From Viscum album (taxonomy: Eukaryota > Streptophyta > Magnoliopsida > Santalales > Viscaceae), in contig OY728128.1 of assembly GCA_963277665.1 (NCBI GenBank), positions 1,350,558,356 to 1,350,622,355 of the forward strand: a stretch of 64,000 nucleotides of DNA, given 5' to 3'. The notes under the pieces were generated by a model that saw only the letters and a program-made list of their open reading frames with translations, searched no databases and was not told the origin of the DNA. The translations under genes were made by a program, and so were the position numbers. This document shows positions 34,691-45,794 of this stretch, piece by piece; the stretch's first letter is position 1, and each line of letters starts with the position of its first letter.

Positions 34691-34704
34691 CTTTTATCAT
34701 ACCA
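34691..34704 (-). other. Degraded primer-binding site of RLG-4
   Basis: - strand TGGTATGATAAAAG, a mutated TGGTATCAGAG site, three bases from the proposed LTR edge at 34708. Confidence 0.6.
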
Positions 34705-34707
34705 ACT

Positions 34708-34819
34708 ATAAGGATATGATCCTTATTCAATAAAAAATTTAATTTTTAAGTAATAATTAATTTTCATTCATTCCTAATGATATTTTAAGGTTTATAGGTT
34801 TATAAAATTAGAATAAAAA
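34708..34819 (-). repeat. 5' LTR of RLG-4, first fragment
   Basis: 112 bp aligning with the start of the left LTR (TGATCCTTATTCAA here, TGATCCTTTTTCAA at 25733). Cut by RLG-5 at 34820; continues at 59894. Confidence 0.75.
34815..34819. repeat. Left target-site duplication of RLG-5 (AAAAA)
   Basis: Pairs with AAAAC at 59894-59898, four of five bases. Low complexity makes it weak by itself; the LTR continuity is stronger evidence. Confidence 0.5.
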
Positions 34820-35219
34820 TATCATGACCCCCTCCCCACAATTGTTACCTCTTCTGGGTTGGCAATGTGAGAAGGGAGATAATGACCCCTGAGTCCCACC
34901 TCCAGTAGTCCCCAGGTTGGAGACTAGCACTGAGGGTATAGTAAACACATAGATGGGAGGCATTACCCTCTAATAGAACACATGCGGAAGAGAGAGATAA
35001 GATACACACCAACCAACTCCAACTCAGACTAAAATATAAAATAAAATCCAAGTGTACATATTTAATGTCATGAAAAACTACTACAACTGGAAGGGGAAAA
35101 CTACAAGTACCCAAAAGAAAGTAAAAACATCAACAACCACAAGCCCAAACAGCTCCTGCAACCCCAAGCTAGTAGAAACTAGCTTGATCTCCAACCTGCT
35201 CCAAGTGACCTGAAAAATA

Positions 35220-35233
35220 GTTTATATATACAT
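35220..35233 (-). promoter_or_regulatory. Candidate TATA box in the RLG-5 left LTR
   Basis: - strand ATGTATATATAAAC, also intact in the right LTR at 44173-44186, but changed to a TATCTATAAAC-type form in RLG-6 (46195-46208). It lies about 400 bp from the LTR 3' end, leaving a 3.5-kb U3. Confidence 0.45.
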
Positions 35234-35910
35234 AGGGTGACTATAACAGTATACTCAGTAGGATCCTCCCTAAAGCATCTCATGCAAAAGTAAAGAAAGC
35301 ATGCTAAATCACAGTGAACAACAAGTGAAACTAACTCGTCACCTAAACTAGTATACTAAGTTCCCAAACTCACCATGGATACTCTCACCAAGTATAACAT
35401 ACAAGAGTATATAATATAATAAATAATATCAAGGGTACCCTGCTACAACTTCCCCACTAGTTTACCACTTTGTCCCAACGTCGCACGTCCTAAGCATATC
35501 TCTCCAAAAAGACTTTCCTGCAGACACCTGGGCGAAGCACCACAATATGCACCTCGTGCAACCAAACCACCACGTCCACACCAGAATGTAACCAAGTAGT
35601 TTCTGGGAGCCACCAAAACCCGCATAACGTGTATCATATGTCGGTTATTATACCTCAAACCATTACAGCTCATACACTTAGTAAGGATCCTCAAGCCATC
35701 ACAACTTATACACATTACACCTATAGTAGTCCAGAGGATACTATATATAGAATATATATGTGTGTGAATAACCAAAATCCCTTACAGCCCTCTATACACA
35801 TATATGGGGAAAACTAACCACTTTTACTACCAGCACAAGTAACTACCAAGAGAAGAGAGCGGGGCCAAAGGCGGTAGTCATCCATCCATCCTCCCACCGG
35901 AATGTTGGGG

Positions 35911-35966
35911 AAAACACCCCCCCAGGGCTTAGAATCCCTGGGGTGTCAGTTGCCCTAACTGACGGG
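35911..35966. other. Double hairpin in the RLG-5 LTR
   Basis: ACACCCC...GGGGTGT forms a stem around a ~20-nt loop, followed at once by GTCAGTT-GCCCT-AACTGAC, a perfect 7-bp stem with a 5-nt loop. Both are recognisable, with changes, in the right LTR (about 44869-44925) and in RLG-6. Confidence 0.5.
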
Positions 35967-37901
35967 GTGGAGTACCATATATAAACACAAAAAGTACAGA
36001 ATATACTATATCTCACAACCACACTATGGGCATAACCTATTCTTAGACTCAACTGCAGCTAACGTCTCTTGGACTCCCGACTGCCACTTCTAAGACTAGG
36101 TATCCTATAAGAAAAAAACCATTTAAAGAGCTTAATTGCATTACATCATTCCCTTTTTTTCAGTTCCAATTTATGTTAATTAATTAGTTAAACATTAATT
36201 AACCATTAACAATTTCACATTATATTTCATTAGCATAACACCCAAAGACTATTGTCCCTTTAAAATTATAACCTCAACATTTTGTTATAGAAAGCTCCAA
36301 CCCTGTGGGTTAAGATCATTTATTCAATTTTTTATTTACAGCATTACTTTCCCATATTCCCAGGAATTCTATAAAAACATTCTATGCTGCTAAACATAAG
36401 GAGGCTCAACATGGTGAGTAGATGAACTACCTGTTGAGTCTTTTCCACCTATAGTAAGAGAGTAGACCCATCCTCCCTTAATAAGCTAGACATAGAAAGC
36501 ATGTGTCATACCCCACATGTATTCACCCCTTTCGGAAGAAGGGTAAGTAAGACCAGCTGCCTTAAGCAGTGGGAAAAGTAAAGAAGATAACCAATCAAAG
36601 AAACATCAAGTATCCAAACATTCACATCCAACCCGTTCTATCATCCCTGGTGTCACCTCCGACACCTACATGCATAAACCGATGCATCTCGCCACTCTAG
36701 GAATCATTTTCTACCACAACCAATCGGCCTCCCTGCCCCCACATATCACAACAGCCTTCCAGGATCACATCACAACACAAGCAGTAGGAAAACAACCATC
36801 ATATCAATTGGGATCTTGGTCCTTAAACAAGCAAGAAGGTAACTCAGAACCCTACAACAAATTATCTTTTATCAAAAAACCAGTTCTTTAATCCATCTTG
36901 GATTAACCGATTTATTTTTTCATAGGTTCCAAATTTTGGAAACCTAATCAGTAGGATATCACAAATAATTAAACATGATTACTACACCAATTTGATTAAC
37001 ATCAAATTACAATAAGAGGAACCAAATTCATTTACATGCCTCTTTATCTTTATACAAACAATTATCAATTAATTCCATCTTTATGTTCTTTACCAATTTC
37101 CTTCGAGAACGAAAAAACTAATCAAGTAATCATAGATATCACACTATCTAGAAAATAAGAGGCAATAACATATGATCGATCTCAATTTATTTATCTGGTT
37201 CAAATATTTATTATGCCAATTTTATTATGATTCAGTGGGATAAAACATGATAACTCTACATTTGTACACAATAGAAAAGAGTGGCAATAAATCCCCTACC
37301 TCAAATAGTTCTTGACGTTTATGTGAGAATGAGCCACACAACGGGTTACAATCTCCTCCCCTGTGACAACTGTATCCACCCAAGGATGCAAAGACACCAC
37401 CACATCAGCGAACACCCAAGAAAATACCATTAGGAACATGGGGGTAAAATTCCATAAAAAGGGCAAGGAGAAAGAAGGATATGAACATGAAATAATGAAT
37501 ATAGATCATACCTTATATCGAAGACTGATCGATATTTCTTGGTTTCATCAAAATAGAGTGGAATAAATCCTAGGAGGAAAGTTTGATTGCACAACTCCTA
37601 CAGAAAGGAATGGGATGTTAGAGCATCTCACACCCGAGAATAAGGAGGAAGAACTAGGGAGGAAGGTATATCATCCCTTTAGAATATTTAATGGAGTAGT
37701 GGTTTAAGATATGATGGATTTTCCATTAAAAGAAGATTGAATTAAACCATGCAGTTTGACCATGTAAAAAAACATCCTGAGCCTTAGGATAAATTAATAT
37801 AAGAGTTATGACCTATGAATCATCCTTAGAGTCCTTAAAATGAGGCTTTAAATGCATTTTACATCAAAGGAAATGTCAGAGGGGTGAAACTGTAGGAAGC
37901 T

Positions 37902-38105
37902 GGAAACAGTGTTCACGAACTCGAAATTTGGAAAAGGAAATAGAGGTTACCGATGGACCTCACCATTCTAGAAACATTGTTCACAAACTCAAAATTTGGA
38001 AAAGGAAATAGAGGTCACCAATGGACCTCACCTTTCTGGAAACACTGTTCACAAACTCAAAATTTGGAAAAGGAAATAGAGGTCACCAATAGAACCTCAC
38101 CATTG
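37902..38105. repeat. 68-bp tandem repeat, 3 copies (RLG-5 left LTR)
   Basis: Units start at 37902, 37970 and 38038, each GGAAACxxTGTTCAC...AATTTGGAAAAGG...CCTCACC. The right LTR has five (58924-59263). Confidence 0.88.
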
Positions 38106-38110
38106 CGATG

Positions 38111-38496
38111 TTCACATAAGGTTACCGATGACACTATTCACAGAAGGTCACCAATGACACTGTTCACATAAGGTCACTGATGTCACTGTTTACATAAGGT
38201 CGTCGTTGCACTGTTCACATAAGGTTACCGATGACACTGTTCACAGAAGGTCATCGATGACACTGTTCACATAAGGTCACCGATGTCACTATTCACATAA
38301 GGTCACCGTTGCACTATTCACATAAGGTTACTGATGACACTGTTCACAGAAGGTCACCAATGACAATGTTCACATAAGGTCATCGATGTCACTGTTCACA
38401 TAAGGTCATCATTTCACTATTCACATAAGGTTACCGATGACACTATTCACAGAAGGTCACCGATAACACTGTTCACAGAAGGTTACCAATGCACTA
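38111..38496. repeat. 26/25-bp tandem array with a 4-unit higher-order repeat (RLG-5 left LTR)
   Basis: Fifteen units (TTCACATAAGGTxACC...ACT-like) of lengths 26, 26, 26 and 25, repeating as a 103-bp tetramer three times plus three more units (386 bp). Within each tetramer the units differ in a fixed order: GGTTACCGATGACACT, CAGAAGGTCACC, GATGTCACT, then the 25-bp short form. The right LTR repeats the same 15-unit layout. Confidence 0.9.
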
Positions 38497-38620
38497 TTCA
38501 CAACGATATACTATTGGAACTATTCATCGATGGAATTGTTCACAGATAGTTACCGATGCATTGTTCACAACGGTCTACCATTGGAACTGTTCATCGATGG
38601 TACTGTTCATAGAAATGGAA
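38497..38620. repeat. Degenerate end of the RLG-5 array
   Basis: Two partial ~67-bp units with TTCACAAC, GGAACTxTTCATCGATGG and AGTTACCGATGCA words, derived from the same seed as the array before it. Confidence 0.65.
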
Positions 38621-38959
38621 ATTTGGAAAAGTGTTGGGGATATGTCACCTTGACCTCCCGAAACACCTCATACACCTGATTTTCGTAAAGGAATTGACCA
38701 GAGAGGTCTGGACCATTACATCAGATACCTCTCAAAACATTCTCATCATCGAGAATTCAAAACCCACCTAATGGGAAAACGAAATGGGGTCTGAATAACC
38801 ACCCATCAAGATACCTCTAAAAAGAGAGCAAGCCACAAGAAGCAACAAAAGAAATCCATATTATAAACATGAAAGGTCTAAAACCACAAAGACTGAATCG
38901 ATACATGAAAAGAGTTAAACATCAAACAAATCTAGGTACTGAGCATGTATCTATGACGC

Positions 38960-40400
38960 ACATTCCCAGGTACTCTCTTTCATGCCACCGTGTCACCACA
39001 AGACACAAACCAAGGGGATAGAATTCCCACGCAACATCTTCTCTTTGCAGTCTTGGATCTCCACAGGTCTCTCCTCAAATGTCGCATCATCATCAACATC
39101 GATCTATCCCCAATCAATGATGTGAGGGTCATAATGAAGATAATGACGGAGCTGTGATACATAGAAAATATCAGGTATCCTACTCATCTATGGGGGAAGT
39201 GCTACTCAATACGTCACAGCTCCAACATAAGCTAACACCTCGAAAGGCCCAAAAAACTGGGGATAAATCTTACTCCCACGACCAAACCTCTATTTCCCAT
39301 GACGGAGAGTCACCTTCAGAAACACGTGATCCCCAAAATAAAACACTAAGGGTATCCTCCTTTGATTGACATATGATTTCTGATGATATTGTGTTGTCTT
39401 CATCCTCTCACAAATCACCTGGACCATCTCTGTTGCATTCTGCACTAGTTCTGGTCTGAGAATTGCTGCCTTTCCAACCCCAGTCCAACACAACGGAGAA
39501 TGGCAAGGTCGGCCATACAAGGATTCAAATGGATCCATACTAATGGTAAAGTGAAAACTATTGTCATAAGAAAACTCCACCAAGGGTAAGTTCCTCATCC
39601 ACGAACCTCCAAAATCTAGGACAGAAGAGTGTAACATGTCTTCAAGAGTCTGGATGGTTTTCTCTATCTGAATTTCTGTTTGAGGATGAAAAGTAGTTCT
39701 AAGGAATATTTGAGAACCAAAAGCATGTTGGATACCTCTCTACACCCTAGAGGTAAAACGAGGATCACGATAAAAAATGATCATCCTTGGGACTCTGTGA
39801 AGTCTCACCACCTCTTCCAGATACTGCCTCGACAAAACTTCTACTGATCTTGACTCCTTAATTGCTATGAAGTGGGCTGATTTTGTTAAATGATCCACTA
39901 ACACCCAAATAGCATCATGTCCTCCCTAAGCTTGAGGTAAACCAGTGAAAAAGTCCATTGATATATCCTCCCACTTCCACTGAGGAACATCTAACAGATG
40001 GAGAAGACCACTAGGAACATGGTGTTCGGCCTTCACCTTCTGGCAAACCAAACATCGAGACACAAACTCCACAACTGCACGCTTCATCCCAGGCCACCAA
40101 AATTGTCTCCTCAAGGCTCGTTACATCTTTGTCACGCCAAGATGCACTGCTAAAGGAGAACTATGGAACTCTCTAATAATCGTCTTGTGCATCGTCAAAG
40201 GAATAAATATCCTTCCATGATACAACACTCAGTTTTTTTATCCTCAAACCAACCATTAGGGGCCTCTCCACAAACAACTCGGTCTCTCCAGACCTCCACC
40301 TCTAGATCCCCCAACTGGGACTCTTCCACCTTCTGCACCAGAGATGATTGCACCGTCATCTGAAAAAGACAACCTCTACCCCCAACTTCTCCCATATCAA
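38960..40400 (-). pseudogene. Decayed gypsy integrase, RLG-5
   Basis: - strand: zinc finger CLVCQKVKAEH with FWWPGMKRAVVEFVSRC (40114-40000), then WKWEDISMDFFTGLP, and further the open piece 39637-39290 (MLHSSVLDFGGSWMRNLPLVEFSYDNSFH, ESLYGRPCHSP, KSYVNQRR). Frame changes separate the pieces relative to the RT frame, and the HPQTDGQTE block at 39640-39680 is damaged. The chromodomain-like tail runs to about 38950, with a stop at 38993-38995 in the LW.HGG motif that RLG-6 shares. Confidence 0.88.
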
Positions 40401-41060
40401 GATGTAATGCTGAAAGTTATTACATTACTCTCTAAGAGTCACCAGATTCATGAACTATATCACTACATGCCTTTTGACTCAGCGCATCTTCTACAACATT
40501 CCCCTTTCCAGGTGTATACGATATTTCGAAATTCTATTCCTATAATAACTCCATCCACTGACATTATCATAAATTCAAGTCACGCTAGGAGAAAACATAC
40601 CTCAGTCTCTTATGATCGGTGAAAACCACAAAGCACTCTCCAATGAGGTAATGTCTCCACAACTTCATAGAAAACACTATGGTTTCCAAATCAAGATCGT
40701 GGGTGTCATAGTTACGTTCATGGGGACGTAAATACTAGGACCCATAAGAAATAACTGATCTCTACTAAATCAAAACACAACCTAACCCCAGATGTGAAGC
40801 ATCGCAGAAAACATCAAACTAAACTCCCTATACTAGAAGACAAAGAATTGGAGCACTTACTAACTTCTCATTTAGATAATCAAAAGCTGCCTGACACTGA
40901 TCAGTCCATAAGAATGCCTGATCCTTCCTAGTCAAAGCTATCAGAGGAGTCGCAACTCAAGATAAATCTTCTATGAACCTCCTGTAGTAGCATGCGAGAC
41001 CAAGGAAACCTCGCACCTCTGACACAGTCTTGGGGGCTTCCCAAGACACAACCACTTCTA
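40401..41060 (-). pseudogene. Decayed gypsy RNase H, RLG-5
   Basis: - strand [11 protein letters not shown] (40790-40820; catalytic Asp kept), [16 protein letters not shown] (40680-40730, where the usual E of DLELAA is changed), [15 protein letters not shown] (40590-40635) and ARSKR-like end. Stops interrupt at least four positions. Confidence 0.8.
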
Positions 41061-41697
41061 TCTTCGATGGATCCATAGCTACTCCCTGTTAGAAGACCAC
41101 ATTCCCCAAGAAACGGACTTCTCGAGCCCGAAACTCACACTTCAACAACTTCCCAAACAACTGATGTTAATGAAGAACTCCCAAAATGGCATATAGATGC
41201 TCTGCATGCTCTTCTTCAGACGTAGAGTACACAAGGATGTTGTCTATGAAAACTACAATAAACTTGTCCAGGAACTCACGAAACACAGCATTCATCAATC
41301 CCATGAACACATCTGGAGCATTTATCATGCCGAAAGGCATTGCAATGAACTCATAATGTCCATGACGACAACAGAAAGTAGTCTTCAGGATATCCTCATC
41401 CTTCACACACATCTGATGATATCCTAACCACAAGTTGATCTTTGAGAACCAACTTGCACCCTTCATTTGATCGAATAAATCATCAATCCGTGGAAGAGGA
41501 TAGAGATTATTTATTGTCACTTTGTTCAAGTGGTGATAATCGACACACAACCGCAAACTGCCGTCAGCCTTCTTCATGAACAAAACCGGTGCACCCCACG
41601 GTGACACACTCAGCCGAAAAAAACCACACTGTAACAGACCATCAAGATATATACATAGCTCTCGTAACTCGGAAGGGGCCATCCTATATAGAGACAT
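41061..41697 (-). pseudogene. Decayed gypsy reverse transcriptase, RLG-5
   Basis: A 176-codon open piece (41697-41167) carries [72 protein letters not shown] and the active-site box. Two catalytic positions are changed: SKIN for SKID at about 41436, and FIDN for FIDD at about 41241. Both are Asp to Asn, consistent with G-to-A (cytosine deamination on the other strand). So the enzyme is dead despite the open frame. A stop follows at VLH, after which the thumb ([19 protein letters not shown]) is readable. Confidence 0.92.
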
Positions 41698-41823
41698 AGA
41701 GATAGGAGATGCTCCTAGTTGTATCTCTATCCCAAACTCGATCTCTCGTCGAGGGGGTAATGCTACAACCTCTTCTGGAAAGACATCAGGGTACTCTTCT
41801 ACGACCCTAGGAAACGCTAGCTA

Positions 41824-42260
41824 CTAAACCTCTGAAGAACTCAACATTATCTCATCCATCGTGGATGATAAGGATGGAACACTCCTATGACCCATCCAAG
41901 GATCTCGCTCGCCAATAAACACCACCGTATCTCTATCTGCATCGAAGAAAACGACTTTCTTTCTGAAGAAATCCATGATATCCTGCACTGAATACAACCA
42001 ATCCATATCGAGGATGACATCATAAGGTTGTATTCGTAAACATAGGAAATCTCCCCAAGAGTGGTGTTGCCCCAATACTAGCTCACGGTCTCTACATACT
42101 TCAAACAAGTCATGTTGACCTCCAACTGGTGTAGTCAACACCAAGGGAACTGGAAGCCTCTCTACCTCAAGTCCCAAAGAATGGACAAGGGTAGGTGATA
42201 TGAAGGAGTGTGTCGCTCCTAAATCAAACAAGTCATACCCCAAGATAGAAAACAAACAAA
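41824..42260 (-). pseudogene. Decayed gypsy aspartic protease, RLG-5
   Basis: A 143-codon open piece (42255-41824). LFDLGATHSFISP near 42205-42235 is the active-site motif with Leu in place of Ser (family D-[ST]-G-A). PYDVILDMDWL near 42000-42035 is the second half. The piece runs on into the protease-RT linker. Relative to the gag frame it is shifted, so at least one frameshift lies between. Confidence 0.88.
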
Positions 42261-42439
42261 GGGTACCTCAAATGATATCTCACTCGCCTGGTGATAGAAA
42301 CGCTAAATCATGAAGTTGACGACGACCTCCTCCATGACCTCTCTAACCCTGATGAAGACCACCACCATGAATGCGCTCTACTCTATAAGGATGGGGAGCA
42401 TTATGGGGATATTCTCTACCTTCCCCATCTACCCTCTAC

Positions 42440-43385
42440 TGATCTAATACTAGTGCAACCTACTGTTGTTGCCTCTGCTGGAACTGCCTCAACAGAGGAA
42501 CCTGGAGTGGAACACCTGGTGCACGATGACTGATCTGAAAGGTCGGGCACTCTCACTGCTGATGACCTCGACCACCACAAGAGAAAAAGTTCTTGATACC
42601 TTGGAATAGGCCTGAGATCCAATTCCTCTAGAGAAATGAGATGCGAAGGGCTGGGACCTACCCCCAGCTAAACAGAAACTCTTCTTCCCTGAAAATTGAG
42701 AACCTCGGACCATATCTCGGCTTTGTGAGGAATTATGATGACTCCCCTCTCGTGGTGATCCGGTTCTGGTCAAAGTCCTCTCGACAACCTCTGCCCTTTC
42801 CAGCACCTCAATATGTGTCTTCCACATAAATGGGGTGACCTGGAACTGGATCTCTGGATGCAAAGCCTCCTTGAAATGACTTTCCCTAGCCTCCTCATCT
42901 GGAAATAGGCCCAAAGCATATCATAAAAGGTTCCTAAAATAGATTCCAAACTATCGCACATTATAGATCCCTTGTCAAAGGTTAAGAAGCTCCTGGCGAC
43001 TGGACGCCTTCGCGGTTGAAGAAATAAACTCAACTCCAAACTTGTCTCGAAACTCCTCCCATGAGATCAATGACTCCTCATGATCCCCATGGAACAAGAA
43101 CCACCACTGCCTCGCTGCTCCACATAGCATCATCACAACCAAGGACACCCAGTGTTCCTTCCAAGCACATATCAAACTGAAGCCTATCTCAACCTCTTCT
43201 AACCATTCTTCCATGACTTCATCTGAAACAGAGCCCTCTTACTTATATAGACTTTAGCGCTGAAACTCTCGAAGTATCCTCCTCCAAGTGTCATCGTTGT
43301 CAACCTCTACACTATGGCGATCTGTTGGCACAGCCTGTTAGACATCTTATATGCGATCCTGATGAGGAAATTGACTCAGAGCCAT
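42440..43385 (-). pseudogene. Decayed gypsy gag, RLG-5
   Basis: ATG at 43385 (MALSQFPHQD), equivalent to the RLG-6 start at 53994. The capsid pieces are 43214-42975 (EEVEIGFSLICAWKEHWVS, AARQWWFLFHGDHEE, WEEFRDKFGVEFI) and 42914-42489 (EARESHFKEALHPEIQFQ, AEVVERTLTRTGS). A one-base loss near 42590 destroys the zinc knuckle: RLG-6 has C-x2-C-x4-H-x4-C there. Stops occur near 43240 and 42960. Confidence 0.88.
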
Positions 43386-43757
43386 ACGTATAAAATAAAA
43401 AATAGTTATAGATCCTAAACCTGGAATATGGAAGACTCAGCATTAATTAATTAATTTTTTTCATTTATTCATTTTTGGTTAAACTATCCCAAGGACTACC
43501 CATTCAAACACATACACAAAGAAGAATGATGCATGATCCTTTCCTAGGTCTATACCCTGCAACTAGTATCACCTCATTTAGTAGCCATTGTAAACATAAA
43601 GGTTTGTACATCAGATCATAGGGGTCCCTAAATGCCTATGTCTCAGCCAGTCTCCAGTGTTTACATCACTTTCTAAACTAGACTAACTTTGTTTCCCTAC
43701 CAACTCATGCAACCTCACCTGTTCCTAACTCTAAATTACATCCTATCCATCAACCCT

Positions 43758-43769
43758 CCTCTGATACCA
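43758..43769 (-). other. Primer-binding site of RLG-5
   Basis: - strand TGGTATCAGAGG, initiator-Met tRNA type, three bases (GAG) from the 5' LTR end at 43773. Confidence 0.88.
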
Positions 43770-43772
43770 CTC

Positions 43773-45794
43773 TGTCATGACCCCCTCCCCACAATGTGTA
43801 CCCATCCTGAGCTGGAAATGTGAGAAGGGAGATAATGACCCCTGAGTCCCGCCTCCAATAAGCCTCGGGTTGGCGACTAGAACTAAGGGTATAGTAAACA
43901 TACAGATAGGAGGCATTACCCTCTAAGAGAACACATGAGGAAGAGAGAGATAACATAGACACCAACTAACTCCAACTCAGGATGAAATATAAAAGAAAAC
44001 CCAAGTGCACATATGTAATTTCATGCAAAACTACTACAATTGGAATGGGAAAACTACAAGTACCCAAAAGAAAGTAAAAACAACACCAACCACAAGTCCG
44101 AACAGCTCCTGCAACCCCAATCTAGTAGAAACCAGCTTGATCTCCAACCTGCTCCAAGTGACCTGAAAAATAGTTTATATATACATAGGGTGAGTATCAC
44201 AGTATACTCAGTAGAATCCTCCCCAAAGCCTCTCATGCAAAAGTAAAGAAAGCATGCTAAAGCACAGTGAACAACAAGTGAAACTAAATCTTCACCTAAA
44301 CTGGTATACTAAGTTCCCAACCTTACAATGGCTACTCTCACCAAGTAATGCATACAAGATTATATAATATGATAAATAATATCAAGGGTACCCCACTACT
44401 GCTTCCCCAATGGTTTGCCTCTTTGCCTTAACATTGCACGTCCTAAACATCTCTCTTCAAAAAGGATTGCCCGCAAACACGTGGGCAAAGCACCACAACA
44501 TGCACCTCATGCAACCAAACCACCACGTCCACACAAGAATGTAACTAGGTAGTTTCTGGGATCCACCATTGCTCACATAACGTGTATCATACGTCGGGTA
44601 TTATACCTCAATCCATTACTGCCCATACACCGAGTAAGGATCCTCAAGCCATCACAGCCTATACACGTTACACCTATAGTAGTCCATAGGATACTATATC
44701 CAGAATATATATGTGTGTGAATAACCACAATCCGTTACATCCCTCCACACACATATATGGGGAAAACTAACCACTGTGCCTACCATCATAAGTAACTACC
44801 AAGAGAAGAGAGTAGGGCCAAAGGGGGCAGTCAGCCATCCATCCCCCCACCAGAATGTTGGGGAAAACACCCCCCTAGGGCTCAGAATCCTCAGGGTGTT
44901 AGCTGCCCTAACTGACGGGGTGGAGTACCATATAGAAACAGAAAAAGTATAGAATATACTATATCTCACAACCAAACTATAGGTATAACCTAGTCTTAGA
45001 CTCAACTACAGCTAACGTCTCTCGGACTCCTGGCTGCCACTTCTAAGACTAGGTATCCTATATGCACACAACCATTTAAAGAGCTTAATTGCATTACTTT
45101 ATTCCCTTTTTGTCAGTTACACTTTATTTTAATTAATTCATTAAACATTAATTAACCATTAACAATTTCGCACTATATTTCATTATTATTACACCCAAAG
45201 TCCATTGTCCCTTTAAAATTTTAACCCCTACATTTCGTTCCAGCAAGCTCCAACCCCATGGGTTAACATCATTTATTCAATTATTTATTTACAGCATTAC
45301 TTTCCCATATTCCCAGGAATTCTACAAAAACATTATATGCTTCTAAACACAAGGGGGATCAACACGGTGAGTAGATGAACTACCCGTTGAGTCTTTTCCA
45401 CCTATAGCAAGAGCGTAGACCCATCCTCCCTTGAGAATTTAGACATAGAAAGCATGTGGCATACCCCACACATCTTCATCCCTTTCGGAACAAGGGTAAG
45501 CAAGACCAGCTACCTTGAGTAGTGGAGAAAGTAAAGAAGATAACCAATCAAAGAAACATAAAGCATCCAAACATTCACATCCAACCCGTTCCATCATCCC
45601 CGGTGTCCTCTCTGATACCCACATGCATAAACTGATGCATCTCACCACTCTAGGCGTCATCTGCTGCCACAACCAATCGGCCTCCCTGCCCCCACATATC
45701 ACAACAGCCTTCCAATATCACATCACAACACAAGCAGTATGAATAAAACCATCATATCAATTGGGATCTTGGCCCTTAAATAAGAAATAGGGTA
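43773..45794 (-). repeat. 5' LTR of RLG-5, first part
   Basis: Begins TGTCATGACC (end of the LTR on the - strand) and matches 34820-36850 until RLG-6 interrupts it at 45795. Continues at 57866 after the duplicated GGGTA. Includes the TATA-like word at 44173-44186 and the hairpins. Confidence 0.92.
45790..45794. repeat. Left target-site duplication of RLG-6 (GGGTA)
   Basis: Perfect copy at 57861-57865. The uninterrupted sequence AAGGTAACTCAG occurs at 36837 in the other RLG-5 LTR, confirming the insertion point. Confidence 0.92.

Larger units (their letters stand above)
34820..38720 (-). repeat. 3' LTR of RLG-5 (left copy)
   Basis: 3901 bp. Roughly 88% identical to the right copy in the stretches I compared. 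The GC-rich, hairpin-bearing part is at 35440-36060, the AT-rich middle at 36100-37340, and the tandem arrays at 37902-38620. The - strand start is TGTAATGGTCC at 38720. Confidence 0.93.

Noticed and set aside
35443..36052. Open frames in the RLG-5 LTR (for example 69 codons at 35843-36052, again at 44796-45005) as a conserved small protein
   Set aside because: The pair exists because the two LTRs are copies. I see no intact equivalent in RLG-6 and no motif.
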